Assembly (NCBI RefSeq): GCF_003688895.1
Contig: NZ_REFV01000013.1
Coordinates: 1 to 64,000, forward strand
Direction: 5' to 3'
Length of the DNA stretch: 64,000 nt
From: Dokdonia sinensis
GTDB lineage: Bacteria; Bacteroidota; Bacteroidia; Flavobacteriales; Flavobacteriaceae
The first letter of the stretch is position 1. The number at the start of each line of letters is the position of its first letter. A program made the translations under genes and the position numbers. The notes under the pieces are model-generated. The model searched no databases. It was not told the origin of the DNA and saw only the letters and a list, made by a program, of their open reading frames with translations. Positions 52,543 to 60,673 of the stretch are shown here, piece by piece.

Positions 52543-52576
52543 CACCTTATGACTAAAATAGAAAGTAAATAAGGTG
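52543..52576. promoter_or_regulatory. Dyad upstream of the 5-oxoproline cluster
   Basis: CACCTTAT (52543-52550) and ATAAGGTG (52569-52576) form an inverted repeat with an 18-base centre, 16 bases before the NRAMP-like start. It may be an operator or a stem in the leader RNA; there is no T run for a terminator. Confidence 0.4.
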
Positions 52577-52592
52577 TAAGTAACATTCAAAA

Positions 52593-53807
52593 ATGAAAAA
52601 CCCATTTAAAATCTCTGGTCCTGGCGTCCTTATCGCCGCAGCATTTATAGGTCCAGGAACAGTTACGGCTTGTACTAAAGCTGGAGCGCAATATGGTTAT
52701 GTTTTATTGTGGGCAATGGTGCTTTCTATTATTGCCACGATTGTATTGCAGGAAATGGCAGCGCGCATCGGGTTAGTTACTGGAAAAGGACTTGCAGCTG
52801 TTATTAGAGAACATAGTGCGAGTAGGATAGGAAAACTGCTAGCAGTGGTGCTTATTCTCAGTGCTATTGCAATAGGTAATGCAGCTTATGAAGCTGGAAA
52901 TATAAGTGGTGGTGTTCTTGGAATCGAAGCACTTGGAATTTCTGGTTCTGTGGGTGGTAAGTTTAATTTTTGGAGTGTAGGGATAGGGGCTTTGGCGGCT
53001 GTCCTTTTATTTATTGGGAATTATAAGTTTTTAGAAAGAGTGCTCGTTGCCCTCGTCCTTGTGATGAGTGTCGCTTTTATAGTTACGGCAATTGTCACAA
53101 AACCAGATCTAGCTTTGATTTTTAAAGGAAGTCTCATTCCTTCTATTCCCAAGGATGGGATTTTATCTGTAATCGCATTGGTTGGAACTACGGTAGTTCC
53201 GTATAATTTATTCTTGCACGCATCGCTGGTAAGTGAGAAGTGGCAAGGATCAAAAGATTTGACCGCGGCACGTCGAGATACATATGTTGCAGTAATTTTA
53301 GGAGGATTTGTTTCTATGGCAATCATCATATGTGCAGCAGCAATGGAGGGAAGCGCTATTACAAATGCGGCAGATCTTGCTCAGAGTTTAGAACCACTTT
53401 TTGGCGACTATGCACGCTACTTTGTGGGACTCGGGTTGGGAGCAGCCGGGTTAACCTCTGCAATAACAGCACCACTGGCAGCAGCCTATGTTGTGCAAGG
53501 ATGTCTAGGGTGGAAGGCAGATTTGAAATCGGCGAGATTTAGGTTGGTATGGGGAATAATTCTCATCCTTGGAGTAGTCTTTTCTTCGCTAGGCTACAAG
53601 CCCGTGGCTATTATTCAATTTGCGCAAATTGCTAACGGAATTTTACTCCCGATAATAGCAGGATATTTAATTTGGATTGCAAACAAGGAAGATCTTCTGG
53701 GTCAGTATGTGAACAAAACGAGCCAAAACATCATCGGGATTATCATCTGGATTATTGTATTCGGTTTAGGCCTGCGCAGTATTCTTTCAGTATTAGGCTT
53801 GATATGA
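52593..53807 (+). CDS. NRAMP-like transporter lacking the usual metal ligands
   Basis: 404 residues with about 11 membrane segments in the LeuT-like NRAMP fold. The first segment reads FIGPGTVTACTKAGA where manganese/iron NRAMPs have DPGN, so the metal-binding Asp and Asn are replaced by Gly and Thr. The sixth has GTTVVPYNLFLH where they have MPHN, so the Met and His are replaced. It begins a four-gene cluster with pxpA, pxpB and pxpC, with a 4-base overlap into pxpA. In Bacillus subtilis an NRAMP-like gene (ycsG) has the same neighbours. I infer that it carries 5-oxoproline or another non-metal substrate. Confidence 0.85.
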   Translation: MKNPFKISGPGVLIAAAFIGPGTVTACTKAGAQYGYVLLWAMVLSIIATIVLQEMAARIGLVTGKGLAAVIREHSASRIGKLLAVVLILSAIAIGNAAYEAGNISGGVLGIEALGISGSVGGKFNFWSVGIGALAAVLLFIGNYKFLERVLVALVLVMSVAFIVTAIVTKPDLALIFKGSLIPSIPKDGILSVIALVGTTVVPYNLFLHASLVSEKWQGSKDLTAARRDTYVAVILGGFVSMAIIICAAAMEGSAITNAADLAQSLEPLFGDYARYFVGLGLGAAGLTSAITAPLAAAYVVQGCLGWKADLKSARFRLVWGIILILGVVFSSLGYKPVAIIQFAQIANGILLPIIAGYLIWIANKEDLLGQYVNKTSQNIIGIIIWIIVFGLGLRSILSVLGLI

Positions 53808-54535
53808 TTAAGGCTATAGACATAAATAGTGATGTGGGCGAAGGCATAGGCAACGAGGCGCAACTGATGCCGTATTTAACCTCCTGCAATATCGCTTGTG
53901 GCGGTCACGCAGGAGATGAAAAGACGATTGAAACTGTCATTTGTTTGGCGATGAAACATAGTGTAAAAATAGGAGCACACCCCAGTTATCCAGACCGAGC
54001 AAATTTTGGGCGTAAAGAGATAGATATTTCGGACCTGGCTTTAAAGGCTTCGATAAAGGAGCAGGTGGAGCGGGTTGCCGCTTTCGCGAAAGCGTACAAA
54101 TCCCCACTACACCACATCAAACCACACGGCGCACTTTATAATAAAGCTGCGCGAGATGAAAAGACAGCAAGGCTCATCGTCGAAACAGTGCTTGAAATAG
54201 ACGAAAATTTAGTGCTCTACGTACCTTATAAATCGGTCATAGCAACCGTGGCACAAGGAAAATTAAAAACCTTAACGGAAGGATTTGCAGACCGTGCATA
54301 TAATAAAGATTATAGCTTAGCATCTCGTACTACTGAAGGAGCGGTACTGGATGATGTTGCAGACGTCATTAAACATTGCTTCCAAATGATTTCCAATAAA
54401 CTCGTAACTATAGAAGGGCATATTTTGCCGTTTTATTTAGATACATTATGTGTGCACGGCGACAATCCTCAAGCCCTATATATTCTGGAAAAATTGACCA
54501 CAGCCTTAAAAAGGTCAAATATCAAAATCTGTTAA
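53804..54535 (+). CDS. pxpA: 5-oxoprolinase subunit A (LamB/YcsF family)
   Basis: 243 residues. With PxpB and PxpC it hydrolyses 5-oxoproline to glutamate at the cost of ATP. The start MIKAIDINSDVGEGIGNEAQ at 53804 is the conserved YcsF N-terminus and overlaps the transporter stop by 4 bases; upstream open sequence is not part of it. GGHAGDEKTI and HHIKPHGALYN are the other key blocks. A palindrome A at 54079 encodes AFAKAY in a helix. Its stop overlaps the pxpB start by 1 base. Confidence 0.93.
   Translation: MIKAIDINSDVGEGIGNEAQLMPYLTSCNIACGGHAGDEKTIETVICLAMKHSVKIGAHPSYPDRANFGRKEIDISDLALKASIKEQVERVAAFAKAYKSPLHHIKPHGALYNKAARDEKTARLIVETVLEIDENLVLYVPYKSVIATVAQGKLKTLTEGFADRAYNKDYSLASRTTEGAVLDDVADVIKHCFQMISNKLVTIEGHILPFYLDTLCVHGDNPQALYILEKLTTALKRSNIKIC
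54079..54094. repeat. Palindrome A copy, coding, frame AFAKA
   Basis: Perfect 16-mer in pxpA (VAAFAKAYKSP), just before the HHIKPHGALYN block. Confidence 0.95.
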
Positions 54536-55242
54536 TGACAGCGTCTGTACCTAAAATAAGGCCACTGGGAGATACAGGTACGCTTTTGCAATGGGAGGAA
54601 ACGCCCTCAGAACAGCTCTTACATTATATGATTGCTGTTAAGAAACATCTTTCAGAGCAGTTACAATGTGAAGTTGTCCATACTTATACTGAGTTGTTGC
54701 TCAAGAAACCATCTCCAACTGTTACAGCATCTGAAATTAAGAAATTACTAGAAACTGTTGAAGTGGAGACTACTGTCCGGCGTAAACTATTTACCATTCC
54801 TGTGTGTTATGGAAGAGGTTATGGCGAAGACCTTGAAGCACTTGCATTGATGAAACAACTATCCGTTAAGGAATTTATAGCGATGCATACGGCTCCAGAG
54901 TACCTTATTTATTTCATAGGATTTTTACCTGGATTCCTTTATCTCGATGGACTACATGAGCGATTAGTTACACCTCGTAAAGCAACACCCAGGCTTAAAG
55001 TAACCTCTGGAAGCGTAGCCATAGGGGGCAATCATACGGGAATTTATCCGCAAGAAAGCCCAGGTGGGTGGCATATTATAGGTCGTACACCAATAGATTT
55101 ATTTGATGTCCGTAGACAAGAGCCTTCTCCGTTTAAAGCAGGAGATAAGATTAGATTTGAGGCAATTAGTATCACAACTTTTCAGAAAATAAAGCGGCAA
55201 GTGGAAAACGGAATCTATAATTATAATGTAAAAGTATTTTGA
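54535..55242 (+). CDS. pxpB: 5-oxoprolinase subunit B
   Basis: 235 residues from MTASVPKIRPLGDTG, with RKLFTIPVCYGRGYGEDLE, FIGFLPGFLYLDGL and GGNHTGIYPQESPGGWHIIGRTP, the KipI/allophanate-hydrolase-subunit-1 signature. It partners PxpC. An upstream in-frame extension into pxpA would lengthen it but is not needed. The stop overlaps the pxpC start by 4 bases, so translation is coupled through the whole set. Confidence 0.93.
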   Translation: MTASVPKIRPLGDTGTLLQWEETPSEQLLHYMIAVKKHLSEQLQCEVVHTYTELLLKKPSPTVTASEIKKLLETVEVETTVRRKLFTIPVCYGRGYGEDLEALALMKQLSVKEFIAMHTAPEYLIYFIGFLPGFLYLDGLHERLVTPRKATPRLKVTSGSVAIGGNHTGIYPQESPGGWHIIGRTPIDLFDVRRQEPSPFKAGDKIRFEAISITTFQKIKRQVENGIYNYNVKVF

Positions 55243-56099
55243 GCGGAGCCATCACCATCTTACAACCTGGTATTTACACTACTGTTCAAGATGAGGGACG
55301 TAGGGGATATGCACATCTTGGCGTTCCAGAAAGCGGGGCTATAGATAAAAGGGCAATGCGTTTGGGCAACCAGCTTATGAATAACCCAGAAGGCTCTGCT
55401 GTGCTAGAGATTACGCTCGTCGGACCTACCATCCGGTTTGAGTCAGGAACACATTTTGTACTTACTGGGAGTCAGGTAACTGCGTTTCTTGATGAAGTTG
55501 CGATTGATGTGGGGGAGACCGCTTTCGCGAAAGCGAACCAAATACTCTCCATAAAAAAAATCCATCCAGGCATTCGAACGTATCTATGCATCGCTGGAGG
55601 ATTACAAACAGAAAAAGTACTAAATAGCCGAAGTTATTATGCACCCTTAACTCAGGCCACTGTTGTCAAAAACCAGCAAATAACGCTCGGAAAGTCGAAC
55701 TACGGAACCAGCAAGTTTACTAAGGTAAGAAGCCAAAAGGCTGTGACTGGGCTAAAAATTGGCGTTGCCACTATTCCTGTGTTCCGAGGTCCCGAGTATG
55801 AAGCTTTGACCACTGCACAGCGAGAAGAACTATTAAATACCATCTTTTCAATCTCTAAAAATTGGAATAGAATGGCGATACAAATTTTAGAACCACTTGA
55901 CAACAAGCTCAAAGCCATTAGAACATCGCCAGTACTTCCGGGTACCGTGCAATTAACGCCCAGCGGAACACAAATTATTTTATGTAACGACTGTCAGACT
56001 ACGGGCGGGTATCCACGTATTTTACAAGTTTCTAAAAAAGGAATGCAACTTCTGAGTCAAATGGGAGCTGGGAAAAGCTTAAAATGGGAATTAGTTTAA
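55239..56099 (+). CDS. pxpC: 5-oxoprolinase subunit C
   Basis: 286 residues of the KipA/allophanate-hydrolase-subunit-2 family: ITILQPGIYTTVQDEGRRGY, LGVPESGAIDKRAMRLGNQL and TSPVLPGTVQLTPSGTQIIL. It starts at a TTG (55239) overlapping the pxpB stop. A palindrome A at 55520 encodes ETAFAKANQ between two strands. The end overlaps the convergent hypothetical gene by 9 bases. Confidence 0.92.
   Translation: MSGAITILQPGIYTTVQDEGRRGYAHLGVPESGAIDKRAMRLGNQLMNNPEGSAVLEITLVGPTIRFESGTHFVLTGSQVTAFLDEVAIDVGETAFAKANQILSIKKIHPGIRTYLCIAGGLQTEKVLNSRSYYAPLTQATVVKNQQITLGKSNYGTSKFTKVRSQKAVTGLKIGVATIPVFRGPEYEALTTAQREELLNTIFSISKNWNRMAIQILEPLDNKLKAIRTSPVLPGTVQLTPSGTQIILCNDCQTTGGYPRILQVSKKGMQLLSQMGAGKSLKWELV
55520..55535. 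repeat. Palindrome A copy, coding, frame AFAKA
   Basis: Perfect 16-mer in pxpC, in the N-terminal half of the domain. Confidence 0.95.
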
Positions 56100-56393
56100 G
56101 ACACTTTTTCTTGACTCTGCAAAAACATCACTTAATAACTGAATCGCGTCTCCCGTACCAATGGCTTCCTCTATTTTTTGCGCTTCCGGACGGAATTCCT
56201 CATTTGTAAGCATCATATTCCACAAGGCGTGTATAAACTCGGCGTATTCTAAACCATCATTCCATACGGCGATTCCGCGAGATTTGCATTTAGAATAGAG
56301 TCTGTGAAGTGATAACTTACTGGAATTTATAGTAGAAGGAAGTACAGCTGCTCTGGCTTCCATTAATCGTTCTGAATTTCTTTTAATCCCCAT
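56091..56393 (-). CDS. Small hypothetical protein
   Basis: 100 residues, mostly helical, with no signal peptide or membrane segment. It starts MGIKRNSERLMEARAAVLP and has LHRLYSKCKSRGIAVWNDGLEYAEFIHALW and AIGTGDAIQLLSDVF. I do not recognise a family. It overlaps the pxpC end by 9 bases in the opposite direction. Confidence 0.55.
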   Translation of the reverse strand: MGIKRNSERLMEARAAVLPSTINSSKLSLHRLYSKCKSRGIAVWNDGLEYAEFIHALWNMMLTNEEFRPEAQKIEEAIGTGDAIQLLSDVFAESRKSVLN

Positions 56394-56492
56394 ATCATCA
56401 ATATTTTATCATTGCTAAAGATACGTTGTCTGTTGTATGTATATATGGGGCATTTGCCCCATATTTAAAATTTGACCGTTATTTGAAATCAT

Positions 56493-56522
56493 AGAAAGGG
56501 TAGTATCTCTTCACTAAATTTG
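56493..56522 (+). promoter_or_regulatory. Promoter of mscL
   Basis: TTG at 56493-56495 and TAAATTTG at 56515-56522 with a 19-base spacer, giving a leader of about 70 bases. Confidence 0.6.
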
Positions 56523-56600
56523 CAATTAAAAATATAAGCACCTTACTTTGTACGCTGTATAAAGTAAGATTATATCCTAATTTTAAAAGTAGTATTGTAA

Positions 56601-57029
56601 ATGGGTTTCATAAAAGAGTTTAAGGATTTTGCTATAAAAGGCAATATGATTGATATGGCGGTGGGTATCATTATCGGTACCGCCTTTAATAATGTGGTGA
56701 ACACCCTTGTTAAGAAAGTAGTGATGCCACCGCTCTCTCTGATGACAGATGGTGTAAATATGGCAGATAAAAAGTATATCCTCCGAGAGGCAGCAGGTGA
56801 TTTAAGTGAGGTGGCCATAGGTTACGGGGAGCTGTTAGAAGTCCTTATAGATTTTCTGATTATTGCGCTCACGATATTTGTAGTGATTAAATTCATAAAT
56901 CGATTTAAAACAAAGGCAGAAGACCCCAAAAACAAAGAGGTAGCTACTCCAAAAAACATCGAACTGCTCTCAAATATCGAAAAACTTATGGAAGAGCAGA
57001 ATACGTTGTTGAAAGCAAAAAAAGGGTAA
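56601..57029 (+). CDS. mscL: Large-conductance mechanosensitive channel
   Basis: 142 residues forming an inner-membrane pentamer that opens under osmotic down-shock. It has the N-terminal FIKEFKDFAIKGNMIDMAVG, first pore helix VGIIIGTAFNNVVNTLVKKVVMP, second segment VLIDFLIIALTIFVVIKFIN and a charged C-terminal helix. Length is typical. Confidence 0.95.
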   Translation: MGFIKEFKDFAIKGNMIDMAVGIIIGTAFNNVVNTLVKKVVMPPLSLMTDGVNMADKKYILREAAGDLSEVAIGYGELLEVLIDFLIIALTIFVVIKFINRFKTKAEDPKNKEVATPKNIELLSNIEKLMEEQNTLLKAKKG

Positions 57030-57042
57030 GAAATAGTCTTTA

Positions 57043-57058
57043 CGCTTTCGCGAAAACT
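57043..57058. repeat. Palindrome A copy, imperfect, intergenic
   Basis: Core TTTCGCGAAA exact (57046-57055) with the right arm altered to ACTG, after the mscL stop. Confidence 0.85.
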
Positions 57059-57152
57059 GCCGTTACTACAAAGCCCACTCTCAATAATTAACCGAATCAA
57101 ATAGAATAATTTGATTATGTTTGCGTTTAATCACGAAATAACCCAAATCCTG

Positions 57153-58538
57153 ATGAAGAAACTATCCTACTTAACCTTCTTTATAGCTGTGTTTACGGCA
57201 TCTTTTTTTACATCCTGTGAGAACGAACCTGTAACAGGGGAATTCTTTACAACGCCAGACGGGACAGATGGGACAGACGATGGAGAAGTGCAGACAGAGG
57301 AATGTGCAACAAATTTTGATTTACTGGCAACAGCACAAGCAGCTTTTGCTACTGCAGATGAAGAATCCTACACAGAAGCCTGTATCGCTTATGCAACACT
57401 ACTCGACTTTCTTATATTAGAATGTGGTGACGCAGATGGTTCTTTACAAAACACGCTTAACAGTCTTGGAGATTGTAGCGCACCAAATCTTTGCTTACAA
57501 GCCATAGCTAGAACCGAAGCTGCAAGAATTACCTTTGAAAATGCAGACGAAGAATCCCAACAAGCTGCTTGTTTTGCATATCTAGTTGCCTTAGAAGCTC
57601 AAATTGAAGTTTGTGGAGATGCTGGCGGTGTAGCACAAGCTATTATTGACGGTCTTCCTTGTGACAATGATTGTGAGAACGCCACGGCTGCCACGACTCA
57701 AGCACAAGAAGTGTTTGCAATGGTTGATCCGCTGGATGAGAATGCTTATGTTCAAGCCTGTAACACATACAAAACTTTGCTAGAAGCACAAATTGCAGCC
57801 TGCGGCGACCCAGACGGAACATTATTAGAAACAATACAGTCTCTGGGAGAGTGTACGCCACCAGAAGAGCCAGGACCATTACAGATGACCATTAATGGTG
57901 AGTTTAAAAACTTTAATACGCTTCAAGTTACTTCAACTTCTGGTACAACTCAGAATATTCTCGCTAGAGATGAGGATACAGGTGATACATTTTTCTTTAG
58001 AGCCGTAGTACTTCAAACAGGCGAAAACACAATACAGGATGAACTATTAGTTCTTGATGGTGTTGAATATACTCCAGTAGTTGAAGGAATGGCATACAGT
58101 TCAAACTTAGTATTTAATGTGGATAATCGTTTTAGAGGCTTCTTTTCTGGTCTTATGAGAGATGGAGAAGGAAATGAGATCACAATCACAAACGGACGTA
58201 TAGACAACGTGGCTCCTATAGTAGCCCTTCGTTTTAATGGAGCAATAAATGCGTTTAATGATGTGAGTGTTACAACTGTAGATACAGATAGAGAGTATGT
58301 AGCAACGGCTACAAATGGTGATACATTCGAGTTTAAGATTGCTATAGATGCAGTAGGTGACAATGTTATAGAAGAGGCAAAGCTCACAGTAGGAGGAACA
58401 GAGTATGATGCTGGAGCATCCGTTACTTCTAATATAGCCGTAAATTCTGGAACGGTTTTACTCGGAAATATAAAAGGAAGATTTGCAAACGGTGGGAGTG
58501 AAATCAATGTTGTTTTAGGATTGATTGACCTTGAATAA
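57153..58538 (+). CDS. Repeat lipoprotein with cysteine-rich units and DUF6252-like C-terminus
   Basis: 461 residues from MKKLSYLTFFIAVF (the ATG at 57111 would spoil the signal). The lipobox is FFTSCENE. Residues about 45-235 hold three units of about 60-65 residues, each with a Cys at the start, CxAYxxLLExQI, CGDxxG and a closing Leu-Gly-x-Cys. Two beta-rich units follow (about 240-350 and 355-461), starting MTINGEFKNFNTLQV and FNGAINAFNDVSV, resembling DUF6252. Similar lipoproteins are common in Flavobacteria. The role is unknown; a surface lipoprotein is likely. Confidence 0.75.
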   Translation: MKKLSYLTFFIAVFTASFFTSCENEPVTGEFFTTPDGTDGTDDGEVQTEECATNFDLLATAQAAFATADEESYTEACIAYATLLDFLILECGDADGSLQNTLNSLGDCSAPNLCLQAIARTEAARITFENADEESQQAACFAYLVALEAQIEVCGDAGGVAQAIIDGLPCDNDCENATAATTQAQEVFAMVDPLDENAYVQACNTYKTLLEAQIAACGDPDGTLLETIQSLGECTPPEEPGPLQMTINGEFKNFNTLQVTSTSGTTQNILARDEDTGDTFFFRAVVLQTGENTIQDELLVLDGVEYTPVVEGMAYSSNLVFNVDNRFRGFFSGLMRDGEGNEITITNGRIDNVAPIVALRFNGAINAFNDVSVTTVDTDREYVATATNGDTFEFKIAIDAVGDNVIEEAKLTVGGTEYDAGASVTSNIAVNSGTVLLGNIKGRFANGGSEINVVLGLIDLE

Positions 58539-58560
58539 CCGTCTGAAAAATTAATATTAA

Positions 58561-58590
58561 AACAGCCTGCAACTTGCAGGCTGTTTTCGT
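58561..58590 (+). terminator. Terminator of the repeat lipoprotein gene
   Basis: AACAGCCTGCA pairs with TGCAGGCTGTT, followed by TTCGTTT. Confidence 0.8.
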
Positions 58591-58694
58591 TTAGGACTGT
58601 ACAGCTTTTTTTTATAAATGCTCGTGTAGTTAAATTGATATTAAATATGTTATAAAATTTGAAACCCAATCTACATTTGCCTAAATTTTAGAAT

Positions 58695-59519
58695 ATGAAA
58701 AAAATAGTTTTTATAAGCCTTTTATTGGTAACTGTATCCGTATTTGGTCAACGCAAAGGGAAGATTACTGGGAATAAAGAAGTTGTTGAGACTCGAGGTG
58801 ATTTAGATGCTTTTCACGGCATTGAGGTAGGTGATGAGCTTGAAGTTTCCATAAATCAGGGAGCTACCTCAAGTTACACGTTGCTCACAGATGAGAATCT
58901 AGTGGATAGCGTAATCTTTCAAGTAAAAGATAGCATCCTATCCATTTATACTTCAAACAAAATCACGCGCAGTAAGAAGCTCGATATTCTAGTAAACACG
59001 AAGTCGCTGGACAAAATTATGCTTTCTAACAAGGCAAAACTTTCGGCGACGTCTACAATTCGTACAGATGCTCTGATGGTTGACCTTAAGGAAGGATCGG
59101 AGCTTGAGATGGATGTGAAGGCAGATAGCCTCACGATGAGTATTTCAAATAACAGTCGCGCAGATTTTCAATTTAAAGGTGACCGACTGGAAATGAATAT
59201 GGTGGATAACGCTTTCGCGAAAGCGGACATTAACACAGCAACCTTCCATTATAACGCAACGGGACGCGTAGATGCTGAGCTTAAGGGAGTCGCAATGGCA
59301 GTCATCATAAACTCTCAAGATAGCGCGGAGTTTAAAGGAAAAGGCTTAAACACAGATGTAGCAACCATCGTAGGAAGCGGAAGCACAAATATCAACATCT
59401 TTGCAGATAAGGATGTGGATGTAGACTTAAAGGATAAAGCACAACTCTACCTCTATGGAAAACCAGAGGTAAAGGTCACAAACCTATCTGATGAGGCAGA
59501 AATCTTAAAAAGAGATTGA
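58695..59519 (+). CDS. DUF2807 (head GIN domain) exported protein
   Basis: 274 residues with signal peptide (KKIVFISLLLVTVSVFGQ) and a beta-helix-like domain of the putative auto-transporter adhesin family, seen as repeating strands with Asn/Ser turns: IEVGDELEVSINQGATSSYTL, SLDKIMLSNKAKLSA, SLTMSISNNSRADFQ, AVIINSQDSAEF. The family is uncharacterised; adhesion or surface roles were suggested by name only. A palindrome A at 59210 encodes NAFAKADI at a turn. A TACATTTG at 58672-58679 may be its -7 element. Confidence 0.82.
   Translation: MKKIVFISLLLVTVSVFGQRKGKITGNKEVVETRGDLDAFHGIEVGDELEVSINQGATSSYTLLTDENLVDSVIFQVKDSILSIYTSNKITRSKKLDILVNTKSLDKIMLSNKAKLSATSTIRTDALMVDLKEGSELEMDVKADSLTMSISNNSRADFQFKGDRLEMNMVDNAFAKADINTATFHYNATGRVDAELKGVAMAVIINSQDSAEFKGKGLNTDVATIVGSGSTNINIFADKDVDVDLKDKAQLYLYGKPEVKVTNLSDEAEILKRD
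59210..59225. repeat. Palindrome A copy, coding, frame AFAKA
   Basis: Perfect 16-mer in the DUF2807 gene. Confidence 0.95.
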
Positions 59520-59535
59520 CCATTCCGTCAGTAAC

Positions 59536-59573
59536 AAAAAAAGCCCGTAAACTTAGTGTTTACGGGCTTTTTC
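59536..59573. terminator. Bidirectional terminator between the DUF2807 and msrB genes
   Basis: AAAGCCCGTAAAC pairs with GTTTACGGGCTTT over a five-base loop, with A6 before and T5 after. It serves the convergent genes. Confidence 0.9.
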
Positions 59574-59588
59574 CAATTATAGGAATTC

Positions 59589-59981
59589 TTACTTTTTAAA
59601 ATCTATACTGAGCGAATTTACACAATAGCGCTGTCCGGTATCAGTAGGCCCGTCGTCAAAAACGTGACCCAAATGTGAACCGCAATTAGCACATAAAATT
59701 TCCGTACGAACCATACCTAGAGTTCTGTCTCGCACATACTCTACAGTTCCCGGAATAGATTTGTCAAAGCTGGGCCACCCGCAACCACTATCAAACTTTG
59801 TCGTGCTTTTAAACAATTGAGCGTCACAAGCACCACAATGATAGGCGCCATCTTCCTTGTGTAAATTGTATGTTCCAGTAAAAGGACGCTCCGTACCTTT
59901 CTCTCTAAGGATGTGATACTTCTCTGGCCCTAATTCCTTGAGCCATTCTTCTTCTGTTTTTTCTACGGGGTACCTTTTCAT
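59589..59981 (-). CDS. msrB: Peptide methionine-(R)-S-oxide reductase, cytoplasmic
   Basis: 130 residues from MKRYPVEKTEEEW at 59981. It reduces methionine-R-sulfoxide in proteins. The zinc pairs CGACD and CANCG, CGWPSFDKSIPG and the catalytic Cys in RYCVNSLSIDF are present. An open extension into the upstream gene is not used. There is no signal peptide. It starts one base after the stop of the exported paralogue, so they are co-transcribed. Confidence 0.93.
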   Translation of the reverse strand: MKRYPVEKTEEEWLKELGPEKYHILREKGTERPFTGTYNLHKEDGAYHCGACDAQLFKSTTKFDSGCGWPSFDKSIPGTVEYVRDRTLGMVRTEILCANCGSHLGHVFDDGPTDTGQRYCVNSLSIDFKK

Positions 59982-59982
59982 A

Positions 59983-60465
59983 TTATTCTGATTTTTCGGG
60001 AACAAAGATGAGCGCATCCCCATTAATACAATGTCTTTTACCAGTAGTCGCTCGTGGCCCATCGTCAAAAACGTGCCCCAAATGCCCACCACAAGTCGCA
60101 CAATGCTCCTCATTGCGCGTGTAGCCTAGTTTATTGTCAGTACCGTAAGCTACGTTTCCTTCAATAGGGCGGTCAAAACTAGGCCATCCAGTACCACTAT
60201 TAAATTTGTGCTCTGTTTTAAAGAGTGGCGTGCCACATCCCGCACATTTAAAGGTGCCAGGCTCCTTTATATTGTTCAATTCGCTAGAAAATGGACGCTC
60301 TGTTCCCGCTTCTCTTAGGATATAAAATTGTTCAGCCGTGAGTTCTGCTTTCCACTCGGCTTCTGTTTTTTGAACAGGATAATCTACTTTTTCAGTTTCT
60401 TGGGCATTGCTTTTGCAACTTTGGAGAAGTCCTATAAAGGCAAATGCCAGTACTATCTTTTTCAT
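59983..60465 (-). CDS. Peptide methionine-(R)-S-oxide reductase, lipoprotein form
   Basis: 160 residues with a lipoprotein-like signal (FAFIGLLQSCKSNAQ) and an MsrB domain: CAGCGTPLF, GTGWPSFDRPI, CATCGGHLGHVFDDGP and the catalytic Cys in RHCINGDAL. It would repair oxidised envelope proteins. Together with the cytoplasmic copy it covers both compartments. The pair probably arose by duplication with gain of a signal. The electron donor for the exported form is unknown; dsbD lies elsewhere in the window. Confidence 0.9.
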   Translation of the reverse strand: MKKIVLAFAFIGLLQSCKSNAQETEKVDYPVQKTEAEWKAELTAEQFYILREAGTERPFSSELNNIKEPGTFKCAGCGTPLFKTEHKFNSGTGWPSFDRPIEGNVAYGTDNKLGYTRNEEHCATCGGHLGHVFDDGPRATTGKRHCINGDALIFVPEKSE

Positions 60466-60544
60466 AATTTGATTTTGTATAAAATTAAACGTTAATCTGG
60501 CAATAGGTCGTTAAAGTCAAGCTAAAATGACAGGATTATAGGTA

Positions 60545-60560
60545 CGCTTTCGCGAAAGCG
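60545..60560. repeat. Palindrome A copy, intergenic
   Basis: Perfect 16-mer, 20 bases with TA flanks, between the divergent msrB and glgA units. Confidence 0.95.
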
Positions 60561-60673
60561 TAACCCAAAATCACTACAACGTTATTTACGATTTAAGTGT
60601 ATTTTAAGTTTTCAAATAGGGAGATAGGCAATTTATATGTTAAATTTAACTCGTATCAAACTAAACAAACCAA

